In this document: piece after piece, positions 23,712 through 29,508 of the stretch
Numbering within the stretch: the first letter of the stretch is position 1
How the letters are laid out: every line of letters begins with the position of its first letter
NCBI RefSeq assembly: GCF_036639235.1
Contig: NZ_JAVWJB010000021.1
Location: 1 to 29,508 of the forward strand
Origin: Clostridium_AB sp036639235
Lineage (GTDB): Bacteria; Bacillota; Clostridia; Clostridiales; Caloramatoraceae
DNA: 29,508 nucleotides
Reading direction: 5' to 3'
The notes under the pieces: generated by a model
What the model saw: the letters and a program-made list of their open reading frames with translations, nothing else
The model's database searches: none
Told to the model about the DNA's origin: nothing
Position numbers and translations under genes: made by a program

Positions 23712-24695
23712 ATGAAAAATATAGTTCTTGAATACTTAAAGTCAACTAAAGATTATGTATCAGGGGAAGAAATGAGCAAAAGCTTAAATGTTTCTAGAAC
23801 CTCAGTTTGGAAAAGTATTAATAAACTTAAGGAACTTGGTTATAATATAGAGTCCTCATCTAAAAAGGGTTACAAGCTTTTAGAAGGTTTTGATGTAATA
23901 ACAAGTGAGGAGATTTCTCCACTTCTTAATAGAAGGCATATTAACTGGAACATTGAGTTTCATAGGGAAATAGGGTCAACTAATGATGAGGTTGCACTTC
24001 TAGCTAAGGAAGGTAGGGGAGAGGGCCTTGTTGTTTTATGTGATAATCAGACTAAGGGAAGAGGTAGACTTAGTAGAGTATGGGAAGATTCAGCTGGGCA
24101 GAATATAGCAATGTCTATTTTACTTCGTCCAAATATTCCTCCATTTATGGCACCGGGGATTACTCAGATAGTAGCATTATCTGCTGCTGAGGGATTATAT
24201 GAAGCTACAGGATTAGAATTCTCTATTAAGTGGCCAAACGATATAATACTTAATGGGAAAAAGGTTTGTGGTATATTAACCGAAATGGACGGAGAAATGG
24301 ATAAGCTAAACTACATTATTGTAGGAATGGGGATTAATGTTAACCAAAGTTCTCTTTCAAGTGAAATAGACCACAAGGCTACTTCTATTTTTATAGAGAA
24401 GGAAGTTGAAACTCAAAGAAAGAAAATTATAGCTAGTATTTTAAATAGCTTTGAGATAAACTATGAGAAGTTTAAGGTAAGTGGAATATCAGCATTTGTT
24501 AATGAACTAAAATCATCCTCAGCATTAATAGGAAAGATAGTTAATATATCTAATCCTTTTAAAACATATACAGCTAAGGTTATTGATATAGATAATGAAG
24601 GATACCTTGTTGTAGAGGATGAAAGTGGGAAAATTCAAAGCGTAGTTGGTGGAGATATATCAATTAGGGGGAAAGAATCCTATTTACCCCAATAA
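23712..24695 (+). CDS. birA: Bifunctional biotin ligase/repressor BirA
   Basis: This 327-residue enzyme activates biotin as biotinyl-AMP and attaches it to carboxylase carrier lysines; the N-terminal domain allows repression of biotin genes. Residues 1-60 are a winged helix (SGEEMSKSLNVSRTSVWKSINKLKELGY). The catalytic centre follows with the biotinyl-AMP loop GRGRLSR (from residue 116), KWPNDI and KVCGILTEM. A small SH3-like C-terminal domain ends the protein (GYLVVEDESGKIQSVVGGDIS). An in-frame ATG at 23670 lies in the terminator hairpin; ATG 23712 has SD AAAGGTGAT. No biotin genes are in the window. It heads a tight birA-coaX-dusB group. Confidence 0.95.
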   Translation: MKNIVLEYLKSTKDYVSGEEMSKSLNVSRTSVWKSINKLKELGYNIESSSKKGYKLLEGFDVITSEEISPLLNRRHINWNIEFHREIGSTNDEVALLAKEGRGEGLVVLCDNQTKGRGRLSRVWEDSAGQNIAMSILLRPNIPPFMAPGITQIVALSAAEGLYEATGLEFSIKWPNDIILNGKKVCGILTEMDGEMDKLNYIIVGMGINVNQSSLSSEIDHKATSIFIEKEVETQRKKIIASILNSFEINYEKFKVSGISAFVNELKSSSALIGKIVNISNPFKTYTAKVIDIDNEGYLVVEDESGKIQSVVGGDISIRGKESYLPQ

Positions 24696-24716
24696 TATTT
24701 AAAGCGAGGATATAAT

Positions 24717-25499
24717 ATGTTACTTGTATTTGATGTAGGAAATACTAATGTAGTAATTGGTGTATATGAAGGTGATAAACTTATAACTCATTGGAGAATA
24801 TCAACAAGTGAAGAAAAAACAGCAGATGAATATGGGGTTATGATGATTAACCTATTTGAAATAGCAGATATTGATTACGGTAAGGTAACTGATGTTATGA
24901 TATCATCTGTTGTACCAAATATTATGTATTCCCTAGAAAGGGGCATAAGAAGGTACTTTAATGTTGAGCCTATGGTTGTAGGCCCTGGTGTTAAAACAGG
25001 TATTAATATTAAATACGATAATCCAAAGGAAGTTGGAGCAGATAGAATAGTTAATGCTGTTGCAGCACTTGAAATATATAATAAGCCACTAATTATTGTA
25101 GACTTTGGAACAGCAACTACATTTTGTGCTGTTGGAAAAAATGGCGACTATTATGGTGGTTCAATTATGCCTGGAATTAAGATTTCGTCAGATGCTTTAT
25201 TTAATAGGGCGGCAAAGCTTCCTAGAATAGAACTTGTTTCTCCAAAAACTTTTATATGCAAAAACACTATTCAAAGTATGCAATCAGGTATTATTTATGG
25301 ATATGTTGGAAGTATAGACTATATAGTAGAGAATATGAAAAGTGAAATGGCAAGATTAGGTGAAGAGGATGTGTATGTTGTTTCAACAGGAGGTCTTTCA
25401 AAGCTTATAATGCCTCATACAAAAACAATTAACGAGTATAATGAGAACCTTACATTAGAAGGACTTAGAATAATACACGAAAAAAACAAAATTATTTAG
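24717..25499 (+). CDS. coaX: Type III pantothenate kinase
   Basis: This 260-residue enzyme of the acetate-kinase/Hsp70-like fold phosphorylates pantothenate, the first step of coenzyme A synthesis. Phosphate motif DVGNTN is at residues 6-11. The pantothenate-site motif VGADRIVNAVAA and adenosine-side motif IVDFGTATTF are clear, followed by GGSIMPGIKIS and VVSTGGLSKLI. Type III enzymes typically need a monovalent cation and resist CoA feedback. SD AGCGAGGA precedes the ATG. It follows birA by 21 bases, and its TAG stop lies within the SD of dusB, suggesting translational coupling. Confidence 0.96.
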   Translation: MLLVFDVGNTNVVIGVYEGDKLITHWRISTSEEKTADEYGVMMINLFEIADIDYGKVTDVMISSVVPNIMYSLERGIRRYFNVEPMVVGPGVKTGINIKYDNPKEVGADRIVNAVAALEIYNKPLIIVDFGTATTFCAVGKNGDYYGGSIMPGIKISSDALFNRAAKLPRIELVSPKTFICKNTIQSMQSGIIYGYVGSIDYIVENMKSEMARLGEEDVYVVSTGGLSKLIMPHTKTINEYNENLTLEGLRIIHEKNKII

Positions 25500-25508
25500 G
25501 TGATAATT

Positions 25509-26474
25509 ATGAAGATAGGAAATTTTATACCAGAAAACAATGTATTTTTAGCTCCTATGGCAGGAGTTACAGACAAGGCCTATAGAATTATATGCAAAAG
25601 TCAAAACTGTGGCATGACATATACTGAGATGATAAGTTCTAAGGGTATGTATTATGGCAGTGAGAAAACAGGTCTTATGCTTGATATTGATGATAGAGAA
25701 GGCAAAACAGCTGCTCAGATTTTTGGCTCAGACCCGGAAATTATGGGTTATATGGCAGAAACAATTGGTGATAACGACAAAGTATCTATAATAGATATTA
25801 ATATGGGATGCCCTGCACCTAAAATAGTTAAAAATAGTGATGGTTCAGCACTTATGAAGGACCCAGCACTTGCTGAGAAGGTTATTAAGTCAGTTGTATC
25901 TAAGGCGAAAAAGCCTGTTACTGTTAAGATTAGAAAGGGATGGGATGATTCATCGGTTAATGCTGTAGAATTTGCTAAGATGATTGAAGCATCAGGTGCA
26001 TCTGCTATAGGTATACACGGAAGAACTAGAATGCAGATGTATGAAGGGCATGCAGATTGGGACATAATTAAGAAGGTTAAGGAATCTATTAATATACCTT
26101 TAATAGGTAATGGAGATGTACGTTCACCTGAGGATGCTAAGGCGTTATTTGATCATACAGGCTGCGATGCAATTATGATAGGCCGGGCTGCTATGGGTAA
26201 TCCATTCCTATTTAAAAGGGTAGTGCACTATCTAGAAACAGGAAATATAATAGAAGAAGTACCAGCCCTTGATAGAATAGATACAGCATTATACCATTTA
26301 GAACTTGCAGAGGAGTTTAAGGGGTATAGTGGGGTTATTGAGATGAGAAAACATATAGCATGGTATATTAAGGGTATGAAAGATGCTGCTGCTATTAGAG
26401 ATGGAATTAACAAAATGACATCTAAGGACGAAATGGAGAATTACCTTAAGGAATACAGGGAATCCATTTTATAG
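25509..26474 (+). CDS. dusB: tRNA-dihydrouridine synthase (DusB type)
   Basis: This 321-residue FMN-dependent enzyme reduces uridines in the tRNA D-loop. The TIM-barrel N-terminus LAPMAGVTDKAYR, the catalytic loop NMGCPAPKIVKN with Cys101, GIHGRTRMQMYEG and the FMN phosphate site GNGDV plus MIGRAAMGNP are present, followed by the helical C-terminal domain. An in-frame GTG at 25500 immediately follows the coaX stop; ATG 25509 is preferred because AGGTGAT (25498-25504) is its SD and the GTG would overlap it. The SD overlaps the coaX stop. The same gene precedes lysS in B. subtilis. No terminator lies between its stop and the greA promoter. Confidence 0.95.
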   Translation: MKIGNFIPENNVFLAPMAGVTDKAYRIICKSQNCGMTYTEMISSKGMYYGSEKTGLMLDIDDREGKTAAQIFGSDPEIMGYMAETIGDNDKVSIIDINMGCPAPKIVKNSDGSALMKDPALAEKVIKSVVSKAKKPVTVKIRKGWDDSSVNAVEFAKMIEASGASAIGIHGRTRMQMYEGHADWDIIKKVKESINIPLIGNGDVRSPEDAKALFDHTGCDAIMIGRAAMGNPFLFKRVVHYLETGNIIEEVPALDRIDTALYHLELAEEFKGYSGVIEMRKHIAWYIKGMKDAAAIRDGINKMTSKDEMENYLKEYRESIL

Positions 26475-26498
26475 AAAAAATGTAAATAAGCAAACATA

Positions 26499-26527
26499 TT
26501 GACAACATAGAGTATGAGTCTTATAAT
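26499..26527 (+). promoter_or_regulatory. Strong sigma-A promoter upstream of greA
   Basis: TTGACA (26499-26504), 17 bp, TATAAT (26522-26527): a full consensus match. The expected start is near 26534, 168 bases before the greA ATG. Confidence 0.88.
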
Positions 26528-26533
26528 ATGACG

Positions 26534-26636
26534 TAATGAAAAGAGGGTAATAGGCAGTTTGCCTATTACCCAGTTATAATATAAACTCATCTATATAACC
26601 TGTTTATTCTTTATGAATAATAGGTATTTTTATTTC
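26534..26636 (+). ncRNA. Candidate small RNA or attenuator in the greA leader
   Basis: From the expected start of the consensus promoter, the transcript first meets a perfect 12-bp hairpin (GGGTAATAGGCA 26545-26556, loop GTT, TGCCTATTACCC 26560-26571) with no T-run. An imperfect hairpin follows (26598-26609 with 26615-26625, one bulge), followed by ATTTTTATTT. The second has the form of an intrinsic terminator. A discrete RNA of about 100 bases would result unless RNA polymerase reads through into greA. No second promoter is evident after the terminator. Existence as a stable RNA is inference. Confidence 0.5.
26598..26636 (+). terminator. Intrinsic terminator inside the greA leader
   Basis: TTATTC/GAATAA with loop TTTAT is extended by ACCTG/TAGGT after a single T bulge, then ATTTTTATTTC. 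It lies about 65 bases before greA and downstream of the only strong promoter. Confidence 0.6.
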
Positions 26637-26701
26637 TATGATATATATTTCCTGCATATAGTGGGGATAAGATATTTTATAACGTTAAAGGGGAGATATC
26701 C

Positions 26702-27184
26702 ATGAGCGAAAATAAGCAAGTAGTTTTAACTTACGAAGGTGTAAAGAAGATAGAAGACGAATTAGAATACCTTAAAACGGTTAAAAGAAAAGAAGTAACT
26801 GAAAAGATTAAGGTAGCTGTTTCATACGGAGATCTAAGTGAGAACTCAGAGTACGATGAAGCTAAAAACGAGCAAGCGTTTACAGAGGGAAGAATTGCTA
26901 CCCTTGAAAACATGCTTAAAAATGCTAAAATAATTGATGACGAAGATATAAAAACAGACGTTGTTTCAGTTGGAGCAACAGTTAAAGTACTAGATAAAGA
27001 ATTCGGTGACGAAATGGAAATTACTATAGTTGGTTCAGCAGAAGCAGATCCAGCTGAGATGAAGATTTCTAACGAAGCTCCAATTGGTGCTGGATTAGTA
27101 GGCGCTAAAATTGGAGACGTTGTTGAGATACAAATTCCAGACGGAACAATCACTTACGAAGTACTTGGGATAAGAAGACGATAA
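26702..27184 (+). CDS. greA: Transcription elongation factor GreA
   Basis: This 160-residue factor enters the RNA polymerase secondary channel and stimulates cleavage of backtracked RNA. The N-terminal coiled coil covers about residues 8-75, with acidic tip residues in DLSENSEYDEAKNEQA (the DLSEN signature). The C-terminal FKBP-like domain follows (VSVGATVKVLDKEF, GSAEADPAEMKISNEAPIGAGLVGAKIGDVVEIQIPDG). Length is standard. SD AAAGGGGAGAT precedes the ATG. It is 18 bases ahead of lysS, so the two probably share a transcript. Expression is probably controlled by the leader described at 26499-26636. Confidence 0.97.
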   Translation: MSENKQVVLTYEGVKKIEDELEYLKTVKRKEVTEKIKVAVSYGDLSENSEYDEAKNEQAFTEGRIATLENMLKNAKIIDDEDIKTDVVSVGATVKVLDKEFGDEMEITIVGSAEADPAEMKISNEAPIGAGLVGAKIGDVVEIQIPDGTITYEVLGIRRR

Positions 27185-27202
27185 AAATTGGAGGTATAGT
27201 CA

Positions 27203-28729
27203 ATGTCAAATGAAGAAATTAATTCATTGGATCTAAACAAGCTTGAAGAAGAATATAATCAGTATATGATGCAAAGACTTCAAAAACTTGAAGAGCTTCA
27301 AGCAAAGGGTGAAGATCCATTTCATGTAACAAGATACGATAGAACTCATACATCACAAGAAGTTAAAGAAAACTTTGACTCATTAGAAGGAACTATAGTT
27401 AAGGTTGCTGGAAGACTTATGTCAAAAAGAGTTCATGGTAAGGCTGGATTCTCAGATGTACACGATAGATACGGAAAAATCCAAATTTACACTAAACTAG
27501 ATATTCTAGGTGAAGATAAACTTAAGTTTTACAAGACTCTAGACCTTGGAGATATTATAGGGGTAGAAGGTAAGGTATTTAAGACTAAAACAGGTGAAAC
27601 ATCACTTGAAGTTACAGACTTTACACTACTTACAAAGGCTTTAAGACCATTACCTGAGAAATGGCACGGACTTCGTGACCCAGATCTTAGATATAGACAA
27701 AGATATGTAGATCTTATTGTTAACAAGGATGTAAGAGATACATTTATGAAGAGAACTCAAATTATAAGAGCAATCAGAAGATTCCTTGATGATAGAGATT
27801 TCCTTGAAGTTGAAACACCAACGCTATCACCAATAGCGTCAGGAGCAGCTGCAAGACCATTTGAGACTCACTCAAATGCACTAGACATTGATCTATTCCT
27901 AAGAATTGCACCAGAGCTATACCTTAAGAGACTAATTGTAGGTGGATTTGAAAAGGTATATGAACTTGGTAAGAGTTTTAGAAATGAAGGTATAAGTGTA
28001 AGACATAACCCAGAGTTTGACGTTATTGAAATATACGAAGCATACGCTGACTATAATGACATGATGGAACTTACTGAGAACCTTATATCAACAGTATGTA
28101 TGGAAGTTCTAGGATCAACTAAGGTTGATTACGAAGGAACTGAAATCGACTTTAAGGCACCTTGGAAGAGAATTTCAATGGTTGATATAGTTAAGGAATA
28201 CTCAGGAGTTGACTTTAACGAGCATAAGTCAAATGAAGCTGCTAGAGAAGTAGCTAAGACTCTTAAGCTTGAAGGAGAACTTGTTAAGGATCTTAAGGAT
28301 TGTACATGGGGAGATATCCTAAATGCTGCATTTGAAGTATATGGAGAGAAGAACATAGTACAACCTACATTTATTACAGATTACCCAGTTGAGATTTCAC
28401 CACTTTCAAAGAGAAAGCCAAGTGATCCTACTCTAACTGAAAGATTTGAAGCATTTGTATACGGTAGAGAAATAGCTAACGCATACTCAGAGCTTAACGA
28501 TCCAATAGACCAAAGAGGTAGATTTGAGCAGCAAACAAGAGAGAAGGAGCTTGGTGATGATGAAGCATTCCAAACTGACGACGATTTTGTAAATGCCCTT
28601 GAAATAGGTCTTCCGCCAACTGGAGGACTAGGAATAGGTGTAGACAGACTGATTATGTTCTTAACGAACTCATCATCAATTAGAGACGTACTACTATTCC
28701 CAACAATGAAGCCAATTCAAAAGAACTAA
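27203..28729 (+). CDS. lysS: Lysyl-tRNA synthetase (class II)
   Basis: This 508-residue enzyme charges tRNA-Lys with lysine. The N-terminal OB-fold anticodon-binding domain spans about residues 60-160 (VKVAGRLMSKRVHGKAGFSDV). Class II motifs follow: motif 1 around FLEVETPTLSPIASGAAARPF, motif 2 FRNEGISVRHNPEF, and motif 3 GLGIGVDRLIMFL near the C-terminus. Length is typical. SD TGGAGGTAT precedes the ATG. It follows greA at 18 bases and ends in a strong terminator. No T-box leader is visible upstream. Its place just before tRNA genes and an rRNA operon agrees with B. subtilis. Confidence 0.98.
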   Translation: MSNEEINSLDLNKLEEEYNQYMMQRLQKLEELQAKGEDPFHVTRYDRTHTSQEVKENFDSLEGTIVKVAGRLMSKRVHGKAGFSDVHDRYGKIQIYTKLDILGEDKLKFYKTLDLGDIIGVEGKVFKTKTGETSLEVTDFTLLTKALRPLPEKWHGLRDPDLRYRQRYVDLIVNKDVRDTFMKRTQIIRAIRRFLDDRDFLEVETPTLSPIASGAAARPFETHSNALDIDLFLRIAPELYLKRLIVGGFEKVYELGKSFRNEGISVRHNPEFDVIEIYEAYADYNDMMELTENLISTVCMEVLGSTKVDYEGTEIDFKAPWKRISMVDIVKEYSGVDFNEHKSNEAAREVAKTLKLEGELVKDLKDCTWGDILNAAFEVYGEKNIVQPTFITDYPVEISPLSKRKPSDPTLTERFEAFVYGREIANAYSELNDPIDQRGRFEQQTREKELGDDEAFQTDDDFVNALEIGLPPTGGLGIGVDRLIMFLTNSSSIRDVLLFPTMKPIQKN

Positions 28730-28732
28730 TAT

Positions 28733-28762
28733 AAAGCTGCCTTTTAGGCAGCTTTTATTTTT
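28733..28762 (+). terminator. Terminator after lysS
   Basis: AAAGCTGCC pairs perfectly with GGCAGCTTT around loop TTTTA, followed by TATTTTT. Confidence 0.92.
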
Positions 28763-28875
28763 ATTATTATCTATAATAAGTGGACTTAAAAAAGATACAA
28801 TAGAGAAGTATATAATATAGGAATTACAAAGAAAATATCACCATAAAAAGTTTATAAAAAAAGTAAAAAAAACAC

Positions 28876-28903
28876 TTGAAAAATTAAAAAATGGTGTTAT
28901 AAT
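28876..28903 (+). promoter_or_regulatory. Sigma-A promoter of tRNA-Asn
   Basis: TTGAAA (28876-28881), 16 bp, TATAAT (28898-28903), 16 bases before the mature tRNA. Confidence 0.82.
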
Positions 28904-28919
28904 AACATATGTAAGACGT

Positions 28920-28994
<75 letters not shown>

Positions 28995-29002
28995 ATACAA
29001 AC

Positions 29003-29024
29003 TAGCCCTAGGGCTTTTTATTTT
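29003..29024 (+). terminator. Short terminator between the two tRNAs
   Basis: AGCC (29004-29007) pairs with GGCT (29012-29015) around CTAG, followed by TTTTATTTT. The stem is short and may be only partly effective, letting tRNA-Met be co-transcribed. Confidence 0.55.
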
Positions 29025-29049
29025 CCCAAGAATATAGATTATGTAACGT

Positions 29050-29126
29050 GGCTGCATAGCTCAGCTGGCCAGAGCATTCGGTTCATACCCGAAGGGTCGG
29101 GGGTTCGACTCCCTCTGCCGCCACCA
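29050..29126 (+). tRNA. Elongator tRNA-Met (anticodon CAT), copy 2
   Basis: This 77-base tRNA is identical to the copy at 15208 except for C at 29065 (A there). Identity continues a few bases beyond both ends (CGT before, AGAA after), which suggests duplication or gene conversion. It has the same T4-C69 acceptor mismatch and encoded CCA. No clear promoter of its own is seen. Confidence 0.9.
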
Positions 29127-29160
29127 AGAACATGTTGTTTAATGACATGTTCTTTTTTTA
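29127..29160 (+). terminator. Terminator after the second tRNA-Met
   Basis: AAGAACATGT (from 29126) pairs perfectly with ACATGTTCTT (29145-29154), loop of nine bases, then TTTTTA. Confidence 0.9.
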
Positions 29161-29330
29161 TGTCTACTTATATATTGATTTATATATCATATCACTATGT
29201 CTATTGAGATATAGTATGTAACTTGGTTGTTAATAGGAGTCATGTAAGATCTAAAAACCCTAGTAAACCTATATTAAACGAGACTTTATAATAAGAATAA
29301 AAAAATATATAAAAATATTTCAAAAAGGGG

Positions 29331-29359
29331 TTTACATATTATAAATATGGGGGTATAAT
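29331..29359 (+). promoter_or_regulatory. rRNA operon promoter P1
   Basis: TTTACA (29331-29336), 17 bp, TATAAT (29354-29359). Confidence 0.82.
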
Positions 29360-29413
29360 AAATCTTGTCCTTAAGGAACACTTGAGGGCTGAGAAAAAAG
29401 TTTAAAATAAATG

Positions 29414-29442
29414 TTGACAATAAAGTTGACTGATGTTAAACT
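29414..29442 (+). promoter_or_regulatory. rRNA operon promoter P2
   Basis: TTGACA (29414-29419), 17 bp, TAAACT (29437-29442), 83 bp downstream of P1. Tandem sigma-A promoters are typical of Firmicute rrn operons. Confidence 0.75.
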
Positions 29443-29508
29443 AAACAAGTGATTTTGGTCATTGAAAACTAAACAGTAAAACATATAGCGAGCGTACAAT
29501 AATTTTTG
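29443..29508 (+). other. Leader of an rRNA operon; 16S expected just beyond
   Basis: The sequence CATTGAAAACTAAACAG (29460-29476) is typical of the pre-16S leader in clostridia and bacilli, and the last bases (AATTTTTG) resemble the junction before 16S. The 16S gene itself is outside the window, so this is inferred from the leader, tandem promoters and synteny with B. subtilis lysS-rrn. Confidence 0.65.

Noticed and set aside
26731..27153. 140-codon open frame antisense to greA
   Set aside because: It is a mirror of greA codon use with no SD and a Ser/Ile/Pro-rich, low-complexity product.
27185..27202. T-box riboswitch before lysS
   Set aside because: Only 18 bases separate greA and lysS, so there is no room for a T-box, and none of its conserved sequence was seen in the greA leader.

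Overview
The window is a chromosomal segment of a low-GC, endospore-forming Firmicute, most likely a Clostridium-like anaerobe. The evidence is strong AT bias, AGA/ATA-rich codon use, purine-rich Shine-Dalgarno (SD) sites, and a gene order matching the oriC-proximal pth-to-lysS block of Bacillus subtilis: pth, mfd, spoVT, yabM, yabN, rqcP, yabP, yabQ, divIC, yabR, spoIIE, tilS, hpt, ftsH, coaX, dusB, greA, lysS, then rRNA. I see no phage, transposon, CRISPR or other mobile element. The species cannot be named from what is here.

Layout. 1-1522: cls, the only minus-strand gene, divergent from the rest. 1732-6962: pth, mfd and a PrsA-type lipoprotein foldase. 7162-8497: ornithine carbamoyltransferase and a 57-residue four-cysteine protein, each with its own promoter and terminator. 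8698-12292: spoVT, a SpoVB/MurJ-type flippase and yabN (methylase-MazG fusion). 12392-14891: hup, rqcP, yabP, yabQ, divIC and the S1-domain gene yabR. 15026-15284: tRNA-Leu(TAA), initiator tRNA-Met and elongator tRNA-Met. 15837-18224: spoIIE. 18364-22418: tilS, hpt, ftsH. 22486-23568: hisC. 23712-26474: birA, coaX, dusB. 26702-28729: greA and lysS. 28920-29126: tRNA-Asn and a second elongator tRNA-Met. The last ~180 bases carry tandem promoters and the leader of an rRNA operon, and the window stops about where 16S rRNA should begin.

Functionally the genes cover translation (pth, tilS, dusB, lysS, rqcP, tRNAs), transcription and its coupling to repair (mfd, greA), envelope and division (cls, prsA, flippase, divIC, ftsH), cofactors (birA, coaX) and sporulation (spoVT, yabP, yabQ, spoIIE).

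I found no wholly new multigene system; the coding content is a conserved housekeeping and sporulation block. The signals worth following are non-coding. They are: two intergenic clusters of DnaA-box sequences, both next to sporulation genes; a greA leader with a strong promoter, a 12-bp hairpin and an intrinsic terminator, which looks like a small RNA or attenuator; an exact sigma-G-type promoter in front of cls; a 21-bp-period direct repeat on the ornithine carbamoyltransferase promoter; a hairpin that buries the SD of the flippase gene; and unusual base pairs in three tRNA species.
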